Made by a program: the position numbers and the translations under genes
Shown: piece by piece, positions 1 to 10,078 of the stretch
How the letters are laid out: every line of letters starts with the position of its first letter
How positions within the stretch are numbered: the first letter of the stretch is position 1
DNA from: Arachnia propionica
GTDB taxonomy: Bacteria; Actinomycetota; Actinomycetes; Propionibacteriales; Propionibacteriaceae
Assembly (NCBI RefSeq): GCF_003859805.1
Contig: NZ_RQZG01000008.1
Span: 124,001 to 188,000 of the forward strand
DNA length: 64,000 nt
Direction of reading: 5' to 3'
The notes under the pieces: generated by a model
Seen by the model: the letters and a program-made list of their open reading frames with translations, nothing else
Told to the model about the DNA's origin: nothing
The model's database searches: none

Positions 1-166
1 ACGCCGACCATTGTGCCACACGGATGTCCCTCAGGGCACCTTGTCCGATTGGCCGAAAGTAGACATTTCGGTGCTGCGGTGGTGTATGGCGTGGTCAGGC
101 GCGCTAGGATGCTCCACGAGATTCCCTATCAAGTGACCTGAGGGTCCACTCAAAGGAGATTGGAGC

Positions 167-760
167 TTGGACATGGGCCAGACCCGGCCAACCAAGGTGC
201 TCGTCGCGGAGGACGAGGCGCTGATTCGTCTCGACCTGGTCGAGCTCCTCACGGACGAGGGATTCGAAGTGATCGGACAGGCGGCTGATGGCGAGGAGGC
301 CGTGAAGCTGGCCCGTGAGCTCGAACCCGATCTCATCATCATGGACGTCAAGATGCCGAAGCTCGATGGCATCACCGCTGCGGAGGCCATCGCGGAGGAA
401 CGGATCGCCCCCATCGTCATGCTGACGGCGTTCAGCCAGCGTGATCTGGTGGAGCGGGCCCGCGACGCCGGCGCGATGGCCTACGTGGTCAAACCGTTCG
501 ACGCCACTGATGTCGTGCCGGCCATCGAGATCGCGATGGGCCGGTTCGCCGAGATCAAGGCCATCGAGGAGGAGCTCGCCAACCTGGAGGATCGCTTCGA
601 GTCGCGCAAGATCATCGATCAGGCCAAGGGCATGCTGCAGGAGGGGCTCGGGCTGTCGGAGCCGGAGGCATTCCGTTGGATCCAGAAGACCGCCATGGAT
701 CTGCGCAAGTCGATGCGTGAGGTGGCCGAGGGTGTCATCTCACACAAGAAGAAGGGCTGA
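167..760 (+). CDS. pdtaR: ANTAR-domain response regulator (PdtaR-like)
   Basis: Two-component response regulator that is expected to act on RNA. Residues 10-130 form a receiver domain with the acidic pair E15/D16, phospho-acceptor D60 in IIMDVKMP and a conserved VKPF lysine near 115. Residues about 140-192 form a three-helix ANTAR domain, which in this family binds paired hairpins and prevents transcription termination. At 197 aa it has family length. The start is the TTG at 167, 8 nt after AGGAG (154-158); an ATG at 173 is possible but is 14 nt away. A candidate -10 TAGGAT lies at 105-110. The order before polA and rpsA matches Mycobacterium (Rv1626 region). No partner kinase is in this window. 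Confidence 0.93.
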   Translation: MDMGQTRPTKVLVAEDEALIRLDLVELLTDEGFEVIGQAADGEEAVKLARELEPDLIIMDVKMPKLDGITAAEAIAEERIAPIVMLTAFSQRDLVERARDAGAMAYVVKPFDATDVVPAIEIAMGRFAEIKAIEEELANLEDRFESRKIIDQAKGMLQEGLGLSEPEAFRWIQKTAMDLRKSMREVAEGVISHKKKG

Positions 761-763
761 CCC

Positions 764-1147
764 TCACCGGGGGAGCAACTGGCAGGTCAGCCGTCCCACG
801 GCCGTGGGACGGCCCTGCTCATCGGTGACCTCGACGGTGTAGACGGCGGTCCCGGACCCGATGCGGACCGCGGTGGCAACCCCGGTGACCACGCCGCCGC
901 GGGCGGGACGCAGGTGGGTCACGTTGAGATCCACCCCCACGGGCAGGCGGTCCGGCTGCCCGGCGAGCCACGCCGCCACCGACCCCAGACCCTCGACCAG
1001 GGCGGCCGTCGCCCCGCCATGGAGGAGACCAGCGGGTTGTCGGTTGCCGACCACCGGCATCCGGCCGACGACACGCTCGGCGTCGGCCTCGAGGATCTCG
1101 ATCCCGAGACGACGATGGAACTCGGCATCGGGCGGCAGGTCTGTCAT
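764..1147 (-). CDS. PaaI-family hotdog-fold thioesterase
   Basis: A 127-residue single hotdog domain of the PaaI/YbgC acyl-CoA thioesterase type. Its central HGGATAALVE segment resembles the family helix HGG-A motif, and the VGVDLNVTHLRPARGG strand is typical of menaquinone-pathway or phenylacetate thioesterases (1,4-dihydroxy-2-naphthoyl-CoA hydrolase is one possibility). It would hydrolyse a CoA thioester in the cytoplasm; the substrate cannot be read from the sequence. It is convergent with pdtaR (3 nt apart), and its start lies about 30 nt from that of the divergent polA, so the two promoters must overlap. Confidence 0.85.
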   Translation of the reverse strand: MTDLPPDAEFHRRLGIEILEADAERVVGRMPVVGNRQPAGLLHGGATAALVEGLGSVAAWLAGQPDRLPVGVDLNVTHLRPARGGVVTGVATAVRIGSGTAVYTVEVTDEQGRPTAVGRLTCQLLPR

Positions 1148-1179
1148 GGATGTCAGTCTCGCACAGTAGATTGGGGGGC

Positions 1180-3849
1180 GTGAACCGACTGCTGCTCATC
1201 GACGGACATTCCATGGCCTACCGGGCCTTCTTCGCCCTGCCGGCCGAGAACTTCACGACCTCGACGGGTCAGCACACCAATGCGGTGCACGGTTTCACCT
1301 CGATGCTCATCGGGCTGCTCACCACCGAGCAGCCCACCCACGTCGCCGTCGCCTTCGACGTCGGGCGGGAGTCCTTCCGCACCGAGTCGTACCCGGACTA
1401 CAAGGCCACCCGGAGTGCCTCCCCGGTGGAGTTCCGGGGCCAGGTGGAACTCATCAAGGAGGTGCTCGACGGGCTGCGGATCACCCACCTGGAGATGCCC
1501 GGCTACGAGGCGGACGACATCATCGCGACCCTGGCCACCGAGGCCGGTGCCAAGGGGTTCGAGGTGCTCATCTCCTCCGGTGACCGGGACGCCCTGCAGC
1601 TGGTCACCGACGCGGTGACGGTGCTGTACCCGCGCAAGGGGGTCAGCGACCTGGTGCGGATGACCCCGGAGGCGATCCAGGACAAGTACGGTGTGCCGCC
1701 CCACCGATACCCGGAGCTGGCGGCGCTGGTGGGGGAGACCAGCGACAACCTGCCGGGGGTGCCCGGGGTCGGACCGAAGACCGCGGCGAAGTGGATCGCG
1801 AACTTCGACGGGCTGGACAACATCCTGGCCCGGGCGGAGCAGGTGCCGGGGAAGGCCGGCGAGTCGCTGCGGGCACACCTCGACGACGTACGCCGGAACC
1901 GTCGGCTCAACCACCTGGTGCGGGACCTGGGGTTGCCGGTGCCGGTGGAGCGGATGGGACGCCGCGACTGGGACCGTGATGCCATCACGCAGTTGTTCGC
2001 CGCCCTGGAGTTCCGTACCCTGCGGGACCGGCTGGCCCAACTGTACGGTGGCCAAGCGGTGAAGGACCCGGCAGGACAGGCCCCGGCCTTCCGGGTCGAC
2101 GGTGTGGAACTGGGGGAGAACGAGGTGCAGGGCTGGCTCGAGGCCCACGCCGCGGGTGGGGCCGCGCTCGCCTTCGTCGGCACCTGGGGTTCCGGGACCG
2201 GGGACCTGCAGGGCATCGGGGTGGCTGCCCCGGACGAGGTCGGCGCGTGGATCGACTGCGCGCGGTTGTCACCCGGGGACGAGTCCGCACTGGTGGCATG
2301 GCTGGCCGATGCGGACATCCCCAAGACGGTCCACGCCGGGAAGGGACCGCTGCTCGCCGTCTGGGAGCGGGGCTGGGAACTGGCCGGTGTGGTTCTCGAC
2401 GTGGCCCTGGCTGCCTATCTGCTGCGTCCGGACGTGCGTGGGCAGGAGCTGACCGATCTGGTGCAGCGACACCTCGGCCGGGAGCTGTCGGCCGAGGGCG
2501 GTGGTGCCCAGGAGTCGCTGTTCGACGCCGATGAGTCCACCACCGCGCGGGACGCGATGCTGCGTGCCCGTGCCGTCCTCGAGCTGGCCGAGGTGCTGCG
2601 TCCTGAGCTCGACACCCAGCCCGCCGGGGAGCTGATGCAGAGGATCGAGCTTCCGCTGCAGGTGACCCTCGCCCGGTGTGAACGCAGTGGCATCGCCGTG
2701 GACCGGGACGTGCTGGACGAGCTCCGGCAGGAGTTCGACGCCGCCGCACTGACGGCACAGCAGGCCGCCTGGGACTCGATCGGGCACGAGGTGAACCTCG
2801 GTTCCCCCAAGCAGTTGCAGACCGTGCTGTTCGATGAGCTCGACATGCCGCGGACGAAGCGGACCAAGACCGGCTGGACCACGGACGCCGAGGCGTTGGA
2901 GTCGCTGTACGCGAGGACGGAGCATCCGTTCCTGGCTGCCCTGCTGGCGCACCGGGACCGGATCAAGCTGCGGCAGACCGTCGACACCCTGCTGGCGGCG
3001 ATCCGTGACGACGGACGCATCCACACCACCTACGCCCAGACCATCGCCGCGACCGGTCGGCTGTCATCACTGGACCCGAACCTGCAGAACATCCCGATCC
3101 GCACGGAGCTGGGACGCAGGATCCGCTCCGCCTTCGTGGCCGGTCCCGGGTATGAGTCCCTCATGAGTGCGGACTACTCGCAGATCGAGATGCGGCTCAT
3201 GGCGCACTGCAGCGCCGACGAGGGACTCATCGCCGCCTTCGCCTCGGGACGGGACTTCCACGCCGAGATGGCCGCCACCGTGTTCGGGGTCGATCCCGGG
3301 GAGGTGACGGGTGAGATGCGGGCCCGGATCAAGGCGATGAACTACGGGCTGGCCTACGGGCTGTCCGCCTACGGGTTGGCCGCGCAGCTCGGGATCTCCA
3401 CGGCGGAGGCGAGGACGCTCATGGATGACTACTTCTCCCGGGTCGGGGGAGTGCAGCGGTACCTGGCGGAGGTGGTCGAGGAGGCCCGCAGGGTCGGCTA
3501 CACCGAGACCCTGCGGGGGCGTCGTCGTCACCTGCCGGATCTGGCCTCGACGAACCGGCAGCGTCGCGAGATGGCGGAGCGGGCAGCGCTCAACTCGCCG
3601 ATCCAGGGGTCGGCGGCCGACATCATCAAGCTGGCGATGCTCGGTGTGGAGGGCGCCCTGGGCAGGGCGGGGCTCAGCAGCCGGATGCTGCTCCAGGTCC
3701 ATGACGAGCTGGTGCTGGAGATCGCTCCCGGGGAGCAGCAGGCGGTGGAGGAACTGGTTCGGACGGAAATGGGCACCGCCATGGAGTTGGCGGTGCCCTT
3801 GGAGGTCTCCGTCGGGGTGGGTGACTCCTGGTTCACGGCCGCCCACTGA
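1180..3849 (+). CDS. polA: DNA polymerase I
   Basis: Replication and repair polymerase that removes RNA primers and fills gaps. The N-terminal ~300 residues are the 5'-3' flap nuclease (motifs EADDIIATLA, SGDRDALQL). The middle proofreading domain is degenerate: the first DxE pair of DEDD exonucleases is absent, as is common in actinobacterial Pol I. The polymerase domain is intact: motif A SADYSQIEMRL near residue 664, motif B RARIKAMNYGLAYG near 715-728, motif C QVHDELVLE near 839. I chose GTG 1180, preceded by a G-rich stretch (889 aa); an in-frame ATG at 1150 would add ten unconserved residues. Confidence 0.97.
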   Translation: MNRLLLIDGHSMAYRAFFALPAENFTTSTGQHTNAVHGFTSMLIGLLTTEQPTHVAVAFDVGRESFRTESYPDYKATRSASPVEFRGQVELIKEVLDGLRITHLEMPGYEADDIIATLATEAGAKGFEVLISSGDRDALQLVTDAVTVLYPRKGVSDLVRMTPEAIQDKYGVPPHRYPELAALVGETSDNLPGVPGVGPKTAAKWIANFDGLDNILARAEQVPGKAGESLRAHLDDVRRNRRLNHLVRDLGLPVPVERMGRRDWDRDAITQLFAALEFRTLRDRLAQLYGGQAVKDPAGQAPAFRVDGVELGENEVQGWLEAHAAGGAALAFVGTWGSGTGDLQGIGVAAPDEVGAWIDCARLSPGDESALVAWLADADIPKTVHAGKGPLLAVWERGWELAGVVLDVALAAYLLRPDVRGQELTDLVQRHLGRELSAEGGGAQESLFDADESTTARDAMLRARAVLELAEVLRPELDTQPAGELMQRIELPLQVTLARCERSGIAVDRDVLDELRQEFDAAALTAQQAAWDSIGHEVNLGSPKQLQTVLFDELDMPRTKRTKTGWTTDAEALESLYARTEHPFLAALLAHRDRIKLRQTVDTLLAAIRDDGRIHTTYAQTIAATGRLSSLDPNLQNIPIRTELGRRIRSAFVAGPGYESLMSADYSQIEMRLMAHCSADEGLIAAFASGRDFHAEMAATVFGVDPGEVTGEMRARIKAMNYGLAYGLSAYGLAAQLGISTAEARTLMDDYFSRVGGVQRYLAEVVEEARRVGYTETLRGRRRHLPDLASTNRQRREMAERAALNSPIQGSAADIIKLAMLGVEGALGRAGLSSRMLLQVHDELVLEIAPGEQQAVEELVRTEMGTAMELAVPLEVSVGVGDSWFTAAH

Positions 3850-3869
3850 GGGGCGGCCGTGGGTGGGGA

Positions 3870-4589
3870 TCAGGAGGCGTCCGTGACCGGCTTGAAGCGG
3901 AAGAAGACGCGGGAGTCCCAGTCGTCGGTTCCTTCCTTGTGGTCCCAGCAGATGATGATGGCCAGGGCCGGGTCACCCTCGAGACGCACCATGAGGTCGG
4001 AGTCCGGGTTGTAGTCCTCGACCATGATCTTCTCCGCGTCGACGTACTCGTAGCAGGCGGTGCGCCCCTCGGCGTCCCACAGCTTGATGGTGTCCCCGGG
4101 CTTGAGCTGGGGCTCACCACCCTCGTAGAGCTGGTTGCCGACGGCACCGCCGTTGCGGTAGGTGTGGATGGACATCACGACCTGACCGGCATCCGATGCC
4201 GGGGCGGGGCCACCGTTCCACCAGGAGGCGGTCTTCGGCTGGTTCTTCGGCGGGGCCGCGATGAGGCCGGCGTCGTCGACGTTGAGTGAGAGCACATCGG
4301 CATCGACGCCGAGGGACTCGATGGCGTAGCGGACCGGGATGAACCCGGTGCCCTCCGGTGGGATGCACGTACCGTCCGAGGTCGGGGTGGGGTCTTCGGC
4401 CGCCGGTTCGGTGGCGGGGGTGCTCTCCTCGGGGGTGGCCACCGCGGTCGTGTCGTTCGTGGAAGGGGTGGACGACTGCGAGGTCGGTTTGAAGATGAAC
4501 AGGAGGGCCACGATCATGACGATGGCCAGGGCAGCGGCGGCCAGTCCGATCTGGACCTTGCGGTTCTTGAAGGCTTCGGCGAGATTCAC
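3870..4589 (-). CDS. Class E/F-like sortase
   Basis: Membrane-anchored transpeptidase-type enzyme of 239 aa. A short cytoplasmic N-terminus is followed by one membrane helix (about residues 12-33), a Thr/Ser/Pro/Glu-rich linker and a sortase barrel. The catalytic triad can be placed at H142 (SIHTYRNGG), C214 (IIICWD) and R227 (SRVFF). The usual T-x-T-C context is replaced by I-I-I-C, as in actinobacterial class F/E enzymes, which either attach surface proteins or act as housekeeping sortases. The GTG at 4589 (VNLAEAF) is preferred; upstream in-frame codons up to 4688 lack membrane-protein character. No LPXTG substrate gene adjoins it. It is convergent with polA and divergent from rpsA. No strong ribosome-binding site is visible. 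Confidence 0.85.
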   Translation of the reverse strand: MNLAEAFKNRKVQIGLAAAALAIVMIVALLFIFKPTSQSSTPSTNDTTAVATPEESTPATEPAAEDPTPTSDGTCIPPEGTGFIPVRYAIESLGVDADVLSLNVDDAGLIAAPPKNQPKTASWWNGGPAPASDAGQVVMSIHTYRNGGAVGNQLYEGGEPQLKPGDTIKLWDAEGRTACYEYVDAEKIMVEDYNPDSDLMVRLEGDPALAIIICWDHKEGTDDWDSRVFFRFKPVTDAS

Positions 4590-4806
4590 GGGACCAAGGG
4601 TAGTAGTTGGGGGCCGCACGACAAACCGCTGGAGTGTCCTGACGGTCGTTTGACCCGCCTTGCCGGAGCGGATAGGCTGAGCCTGCACTGTGGCCTGCCT
4701 ACCCTCGGACAGAGGGGGGTCGGCGTGTCCGAGGTCCCCGATCGATTCCCAGCGGGGAGTTCGACGGGGCCCGGGTGCGACACGTCCATTGCGAAAGCCC
4801 TACTAC

Positions 4807-6252
4807 ATGTCCTCCTCCTCCACTGAGGCATCGACCGTCGTGGTCGACGATTTCGGCACTCCGGAAGCCTTCCTGGCCGCCGTTGACGCCACCATCAAGT
4901 ACTTCAACGACGGCGACATCGTCTCCGGCACCGTCGTCAAGGTCGACCGGGACGAGGTCCTGCTCGACATCGGTTACAAGACCGAAGGCGTCATCCCCTC
5001 CAAGGAACTCTCCATCAAGCACGACGTCGACCCCTTCGAGGTGGTCCAGGTCGGCGATGAGATCGAGGCCCTGGTTCAGCAGAAGGAGGACAAGGAGGGT
5101 CGCCTGATCCTGTCCAAGAAGCGCGCCCAGTACGAGCGCGCCTGGGGCACGATCGAGAAGATCAAGGAAGAGGACGGGGTGGTCTCCGGCTCCGTCATCG
5201 AGGTCGTCAAGGGTGGCCTCATCGTCGACATCGGCCTGCGTGGCTTCCTGCCCGCCTCGCTGGTGGAGATGCGCCGCGTCCGCGATCTCCAGCCCTACGT
5301 CGGCATGGAGCTCGAGGCGAAGATCATCGAGCTGGACAAGAACCGCAACAACGTGGTGCTGTCCCGTCGTGCCTGGCTGGAGCAGACCCAGTCCGAGGTG
5401 CGTCAGACCTTCCTCAACCAGCTGCAGAAGGGCCAGATCCGCAAGGGCGTCGTGTCCTCCATCGTCAACTTCGGTGCGTTCGTGGATCTGGGCGGGGTCG
5501 ACGGTCTGGTCCACGTCTCCGAGCTGTCCTGGAAGCACATCGACCACCCGAACGAGGTCGTCGAGGTCGGCACCCCGGTCACCGTCGAGGTGCTCGAGGT
5601 GGACATGGACCGCGAGCGAGTGTCCCTGTCGCTGAAGGCCACGCAGGAGGATCCGTGGCAGACCTTCGCCCGGCTGCACCAGATCGGTCAGATCGTGCCC
5701 GGCAAGGTCACCAAGCTGGTGCCGTTCGGTGCGTTCGTCCGGGTGGGCGACGGCATCGAGGGCCTGGTCCACGTGTCCGAGCTGGCCGAGCGTCACGTCG
5801 AGATCCCCGAGCAGGTGGTCACCGTCGGCGATGACGTCATGGTCAAGGTCATCGACATCGACCTGGATCGTCGTCGGGTCTCCCTGTCGCTGAAGCAGGC
5901 GAACGAGGGCTTGGACGTCGCGGCCGACGAGTTCGACGCCTCGCTCTACGGCATGGCCGACAGCTATGACGAGCAGGGCAACTACATCTACCCCGAGGGC
6001 TTCGACCCGGAGACCAACGAGTGGAAGCCCGGCTACGAGGAGCAGCAGGCCGCGTGGGAGCAGCAGTACGCCGAGGCCCAGGCCCGTTGGGAGGCCCACA
6101 AGCGGCAGGTGGCCGAGGCCGCCGAGGCCGAGCGTCAGGCCGCGACCGAGGCGGGTACCGGCTATGCCTCAGCAGCCGAACCCGGTGAGGGTTCGCTGGC
6201 CTCCGATGAGGCGCTGCAGGCCCTGCGTGACAAGCTGACCGGCAACAACTGA
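4807..6252 (+). CDS. rpsA: 30S ribosomal protein S1
   Basis: RNA-binding ribosomal protein that helps load mRNA on the 30S subunit. The 481 residues contain four S1/OB repeats (starting near residues 35, 120, 205 and 295), each with the G-x-V-x-x-I-x-x-[FY]-G-A-F-V-D/R-like core, for example VVSSIVNFGAFVDLGG and KVTKLVPFGAFVRVG. A charged C-terminal tail follows. The ATG at 4807 (MSSSSTEAS) gives the family N-terminus; the open frame extends upstream to 4690 without homology. It ends in a strong terminator. In mycobacteria coaE follows; here it does not. Confidence 0.97.
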   Translation: MSSSSTEASTVVVDDFGTPEAFLAAVDATIKYFNDGDIVSGTVVKVDRDEVLLDIGYKTEGVIPSKELSIKHDVDPFEVVQVGDEIEALVQQKEDKEGRLILSKKRAQYERAWGTIEKIKEEDGVVSGSVIEVVKGGLIVDIGLRGFLPASLVEMRRVRDLQPYVGMELEAKIIELDKNRNNVVLSRRAWLEQTQSEVRQTFLNQLQKGQIRKGVVSSIVNFGAFVDLGGVDGLVHVSELSWKHIDHPNEVVEVGTPVTVEVLEVDMDRERVSLSLKATQEDPWQTFARLHQIGQIVPGKVTKLVPFGAFVRVGDGIEGLVHVSELAERHVEIPEQVVTVGDDVMVKVIDIDLDRRRVSLSLKQANEGLDVAADEFDASLYGMADSYDEQGNYIYPEGFDPETNEWKPGYEEQQAAWEQQYAEAQARWEAHKRQVAEAAEAERQAATEAGTGYASAAEPGEGSLASDEALQALRDKLTGNN

Positions 6253-6264
6253 TCTGCTGGAACT

Positions 6265-6296
6265 CTGCGGCCCCACCCGAAAGGGTGGGGCCGCAG
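6265..6296 (+). terminator. rpsA transcription terminator
   Basis: Perfect 14-bp GC-rich stem (6265-6278 pairing with 6283-6296) closed by a GAAA tetraloop, 12 nt after the rpsA stop. No T-run follows directly, but a short T-tract lies at 6312-6316. Confidence 0.85.
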
Positions 6297-6833
6297 TGAC
6301 TTCGGGCCAGATTTTTGCAATGACGCACAGCAGGAAACTCGACTGGCCATGGCTTTCTCATCCCCACGGCGAAAGGAGAATTGAGGTGTGTTCTCGCGTC
6401 ATCTCGCTCGTTCTCCTGGTCAAGGCGACCTCGGGAACCGGTATGGCCTGTTGGCCGGCTGGGGCCGCGGGCGTCGGCCTGCAGCGTGGGCTCCTCAGTC
6501 CTGTTCCCGATCAACTGGAATGATGCGTGCAGGAGGAATGGCTCATGAACTGTGCCAGGAAAACCCGGATGCTCTGGCCTGAGACCTTCGGGCGATGACT
6601 GCTCTTCGCGATGGCCATCCACCAGCCGCTGGCCTTCCTCTCCTCGATGCTGGTGGGCTGGGTCAAGCAACTCCCACTCGCGGTGACGATGCTGGAGGTG
6701 TGGCTCTGGGCCTTCGTCATCGCCACCGTCACCTCGGTGGGGCAGGCGGCTGCGGCCGGCCGGGTGTCTCGTTCTGGGAACTCCTCTTCGGTACCTCGCC
6801 CACTGACTCCCGGTGATGCCGCCACCATGACTT
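6297..6833. other. Degraded intergenic region between rpsA and the gcv operon
   Basis: About 540 nt with no intact gene. A 45-codon frame starts at GTG 6386 behind AAGGAG (6373-6378) and ends at 6523; its codon use is only weakly coding-like and I would not call it a gene. From 6545 a fragment with strong GC3 codon bias begins (listed separately). Nothing recognisable lies between 6760 and the gcvP terminator. Confidence 0.5.
6545..6760 (+). pseudogene. Remnant of a small membrane protein gene
   Basis: A good ribosome-binding site (AGGAGGAAT at 6531-6539) precedes ATG 6545. After 17 codons the frame hits TGA at 6596-6598, then continues in the same frame with near-perfect GC3 coding bias to about 6760. 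The downstream part encodes hydrophobic helices (PLAFLSSMLVGWVKQLPLAV, then MLEVWLWAFVIATVTSVGQ). Coding bias fades after this. The simplest reading is a nonsense mutation (a TGG Trp codon turned to TGA) plus 3' loss in a small membrane protein. I do not recognise the family. Translation could restart at ATG 6611. Confidence 0.5.
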
Positions 6834-6869
6834 CAAGGGGTCCCGCACCAGATGGTGCGGGACCCCTTG
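6834..6869 (-). terminator. gcv operon terminator
   Basis: Perfect 17-bp inverted repeat (6834-6850 with 6853-6869) separated by only GA, starting 7 nt after the gcvP stop on the minus strand. In an RNA the loop would open to about four bases. Confidence 0.85.
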
Positions 6870-6875
6870 GTCCTG

Positions 6876-9704
6876 TCAGGTCGTCGTGCCCTCCCAGGGC
6901 GGGCAGGAGCACATCAGGTTGCGATCCCCCCAGGCGTTGTCGACCCGGCCGACGGGGGGCCAGTACTTGTCCACCCGGAACGCACCCGCCGGGAAGCAGC
7001 CCTGCTCGCGGGAATACGGTCGGTCCCACTCGGCGACGAGGTCCTCCACCGTGTGCGGTGCCCGGCGAAGCGGCGACTCCTCGGCGCTGACGGCCCCGGA
7101 GACCACCTCGTTCGCCTCGCGGGCGATGTCCAGCATCGCCGTGACGAAGCGATCCAGCTCGGCCAGGGTCTCGGACTCGGTGGGCTCCACCATGAGGGTG
7201 CCTGCGACGGGGAAGCTCATGGTGGGGGCGTGAAAGCCGTGGTCGATGAGCCGTTTGGCGATGTCGTCGACACTCACCCCGTGCTTGGCGAAGCCTCGGG
7301 TGTCGACGATGCACTCGTGGGCCACGCGGCCATTCTGGCCGGTGAACAGGATGGGGTAGGCCTGTGCGAGTCTCGTCGCCAGGTAGTTGGCGCTGAGGAT
7401 GGCCACCTTCGTGGCCTGGGTGAGGCCAGAGCCACCCATCAGTCGGATGTAGGCCCAGGAGATGAGCAGGATCGAGGCGGAGCCCAGCGGGGCCGCCGAG
7501 ACCGCGCCGGGTTCACCGGTGCCGGGATCGCTCGGCAGGTGTGGCCGCAGGTGCTCCTTGACCCCGATCGGGCCCATGCCCGGCCCGCCTCCGCCGTGGG
7601 GGATGGCGAAGGTCTTGTGCAGGTTGAGGTGGCTGACATCACCGCCCAGATCGCCCGGCCGGGCCAGCCCGACCAGCGCGTTCATGTTCGCGCCGTCGAT
7701 GTAGACCTGCCCACCGTGCTGGTGGGTGATCTCGCACACCTGTCCCACCGTCTCCTCGAACACCCCATGGGTCGAGGGATAGGTGATCATCACCGCGGCG
7801 AGCCGGTCCCCGGCCTCGGCGGCCTTGACGGCGAAGTCGTCCAGGTCGATGTCGCCGTTGTCCCTCGCCTTCACCGCCACCACCGTCATCCCGGCCATCG
7901 CGGCGGAGGCCGGGTTGGTGCCGTGCGCGGAGGTGGGGATCAGGCAGATGTCACGATCCTCCCCGTTGCTGCGGTGATACGCGGCGATCGTCATCAATCC
8001 GGCGTACTCGCCCTGGGCCCCGCTGTTCGGCTGCATCGAGAAGGCGTCGTAGCCGGTGATCCGACACAGCTTCTCCTCCAGGTCCGCCACCAGCAGCTGG
8101 TATCCCGCGGCCTGCTCGGCCGGGGCGAACGGGTGCAGGCCGGAGAACTCCGGCCACGTGATGGGCAACATCTCCACCGCTGCGTTGAGCTTCATGGTGC
8201 ACGATCCCAGCGGGATCATCGCCCGGTCCAGCGCCAGGTCCCGGTCGGAGAGGCGGCGCATGTAGCGCATCATCTCGGACTCGGCCCGGTTCATGTGGAA
8301 CACCGGGTGGGTGAGGTAGTCGGAGGTGCGCAGCAGCTCCTCCGGGATCGCGGGGGTCGTCGCCAACTCGGTGACCGGCTCGATGCCGAAGGCATCCAAC
8401 ACCCGGCCGAGGATCTCCAGGGTGGTGGTCTCGTCGACGCTGATGCCCACCTTGTCGCGGCCGACCTTGCGCAGGTTGATGCCCCGCTGCTCGGCGGCGG
8501 CGAGGATTCCCGCCTGTCCGACCCCGACGGTCACCGTGACGGTGTCGAAGAAGTGGTCCGGCTCCACCGTCGCCCCACCCGCCCTGAGCGCCTCGGCCAG
8601 GGTCACCGCCATGAGGTGGACGCGCTGTCCGATGGCCTTCAACCCCTCGGGGCCGTGGAAGACGGCGTAGAAGGAGGCCATCACGGCCAGCAGCGCCTGC
8701 GCGGTGCAGACGTTGGAGGTGGCCTTCTCCCGACGGATGTGCTGCTCCCGGGTCTGCAGCGCCAACCGGTAGGCGCGGTTTCCCGCCGTGTCCTTCGAGA
8801 CCCCGACGATCCGGCCGGGCATGGAACGCTTCAGTGCGTCCCGGCAGGCGAGGAAAGCGGCGTGCGGGCCGCCGAACCCCATCGGCACCCCGAACCGCTG
8901 TGCCGACCCGATGGCGATGTCGGCCCCCATGGCTCCCGGTTCCTTGATGAGGGTGAGGGCCAACAGATCCGTGGCGACGATGGCCAGGGCCCCGGCCTCG
9001 TGCAGGGCCTGACACCGTGCGGTGTGGTCGCGCAGGTGGCCGTGGGTGCCGGGGTGGGGGAGCAGGGCGGCGAACAGGCCGGTGGGGTCGAGCTCCGTCA
9101 CGTCGCCGACCACGAGCTCGATGCCGAGAGGTCGGGCCCGTGTGGCCAGCACACTGAGCACCTGGGGGTGCAGGTCAGCCGCGGCGAAGAACCGGTTGCG
9201 TTTCCGCTTCCCTGCGGCGTGGGCCATGTTCATCGCCTCGGCGGCCGCCGTCGCCTCGTCCAGCAGGGAGGCGTTGGCCACCTCCAGACCGGTGAGGTCA
9301 CTGACCATGGTCTGGAAGTTGAGCAGCGCCTCGAGGCGTCCCTGCGCGATCTCCGGCTGGTACGGGGTGTAGGCGGTGTACCACGCCGGGTTCTCCAGGA
9401 TGTTGCGTTGGATCGCCGGGGGAGTGACCGTGCCGTGGTACCCCTGCCCGATCAGCGAGGTGCGGACCTGGTTCGCCGCTGCCATCCTGCGCAGCTCCTT
9501 GATGACGGCGCCTTCGGTCAGCGGGTCCCAGTCGAGGTCATCCTGCTGTCTGAGGTGCGCGGGGACGCACTGGTCGATCAGCTCGTCCAGACTGGTCACG
9601 TCGAGCACGTCCAGCATCGTCGTCATCTCCGCCGGACTCGGGCCGATGTGACGGCGGTTGGCGAAGTCGTCGGGGTCGTACGAGGTGGGGTTCCAGGCCG
9701 ACAT
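6876..9704 (-). CDS. gcvP: Glycine dehydrogenase (decarboxylating), P-protein
   Basis: PLP enzyme of the glycine cleavage system. It decarboxylates glycine and passes the aminomethyl group to lipoylated GcvH. The 942 residues are the fused (alpha plus beta) form: the N-terminal half begins [14 protein letters not shown] and the C-terminal half carries the PLP lysine in [18 protein letters not shown] near residue 700, with a second-half glycine-rich motif. Its ATG overlaps the gcvH stop by one base, so translation is coupled. Last gene of the gcvT-gcvH-gcvP operon. Confidence 0.97.
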   Translation of the reverse strand: MSAWNPTSYDPDDFANRRHIGPSPAEMTTMLDVLDVTSLDELIDQCVPAHLRQQDDLDWDPLTEGAVIKELRRMAAANQVRTSLIGQGYHGTVTPPAIQRNILENPAWYTAYTPYQPEIAQGRLEALLNFQTMVSDLTGLEVANASLLDEATAAAEAMNMAHAAGKRKRNRFFAAADLHPQVLSVLATRARPLGIELVVGDVTELDPTGLFAALLPHPGTHGHLRDHTARCQALHEAGALAIVATDLLALTLIKEPGAMGADIAIGSAQRFGVPMGFGGPHAAFLACRDALKRSMPGRIVGVSKDTAGNRAYRLALQTREQHIRREKATSNVCTAQALLAVMASFYAVFHGPEGLKAIGQRVHLMAVTLAEALRAGGATVEPDHFFDTVTVTVGVGQAGILAAAEQRGINLRKVGRDKVGISVDETTTLEILGRVLDAFGIEPVTELATTPAIPEELLRTSDYLTHPVFHMNRAESEMMRYMRRLSDRDLALDRAMIPLGSCTMKLNAAVEMLPITWPEFSGLHPFAPAEQAAGYQLLVADLEEKLCRITGYDAFSMQPNSGAQGEYAGLMTIAAYHRSNGEDRDICLIPTSAHGTNPASAAMAGMTVVAVKARDNGDIDLDDFAVKAAEAGDRLAAVMITYPSTHGVFEETVGQVCEITHQHGGQVYIDGANMNALVGLARPGDLGGDVSHLNLHKTFAIPHGGGGPGMGPIGVKEHLRPHLPSDPGTGEPGAVSAAPLGSASILLISWAYIRLMGGSGLTQATKVAILSANYLATRLAQAYPILFTGQNGRVAHECIVDTRGFAKHGVSVDDIAKRLIDHGFHAPTMSFPVAGTLMVEPTESETLAELDRFVTAMLDIAREANEVVSGAVSAEESPLRRAPHTVEDLVAEWDRPYSREQGCFPAGAFRVDKYWPPVGRVDNAWGDRNLMCSCPPWEGTTT

Positions 9705-10063
9705 CAGCCGATCAACGCCTCGTAGGCCGCAGCATCCAGGTACTCCTCCAGCACCGAGGGATCGGTGACGGTCATCGTGAAGAACCAGACGTTCTCCGGG
9801 TCGGCGATCACGGACTCGGGATCATCGGTCACCGCCTGGTTGACGGCGGTGACCACGCCGTCGGCCGGGGCGTTGATGCCGAAGGTGGCCTTGGTGGAAT
9901 CCAGCACCACCAGCTCCTCCCCCTTGGTCACCTCGGCATCCACCTCGGGAAGTTCGACGTAGACGATGTCCTGCAGCTGCTCGGTGGCGTGGGGGGTGAG
10001 GCCGACCGTCACGCGGTCCCCCTCGATGGCCAGCCACTCGTGTTCCTCGGTGTACTTCAGCAT
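9704..10063 (-). CDS. gcvH: Glycine cleavage system H protein
   Basis: Small lipoyl carrier (119 aa) that shuttles the aminomethyl intermediate between GcvP, GcvT and lipoamide dehydrogenase. The lipoylation site is K58 in LDSTKATFG, inside the usual beta-hairpin; the family more often reads ESVKA. A strong ribosome-binding site (GAAGGAGA) sits 15 nt after the gcvT stop. Confidence 0.96.
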   Translation of the reverse strand: MLKYTEEHEWLAIEGDRVTVGLTPHATEQLQDIVYVELPEVDAEVTKGEELVVLDSTKATFGINAPADGVVTAVNQAVTDDPESVIADPENVWFFTMTVTDPSVLEEYLDAAAYEALIG

Positions 10064-10078
10064 GGTTCTCCTTCAACC

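Noticed and set aside
4699-6099. 466-codon open frame opposite rpsA
   Set aside because: Shadow of rpsA; Asp/Leu/Val-rich repeats mirror the S1 codons.
6852-9725. 957-codon open frame opposite gcvP
   Set aside because: Antisense of a fully conserved gcvP in GC-rich DNA; its translation is low-complexity His/Gly/Arg/Val with no domain.
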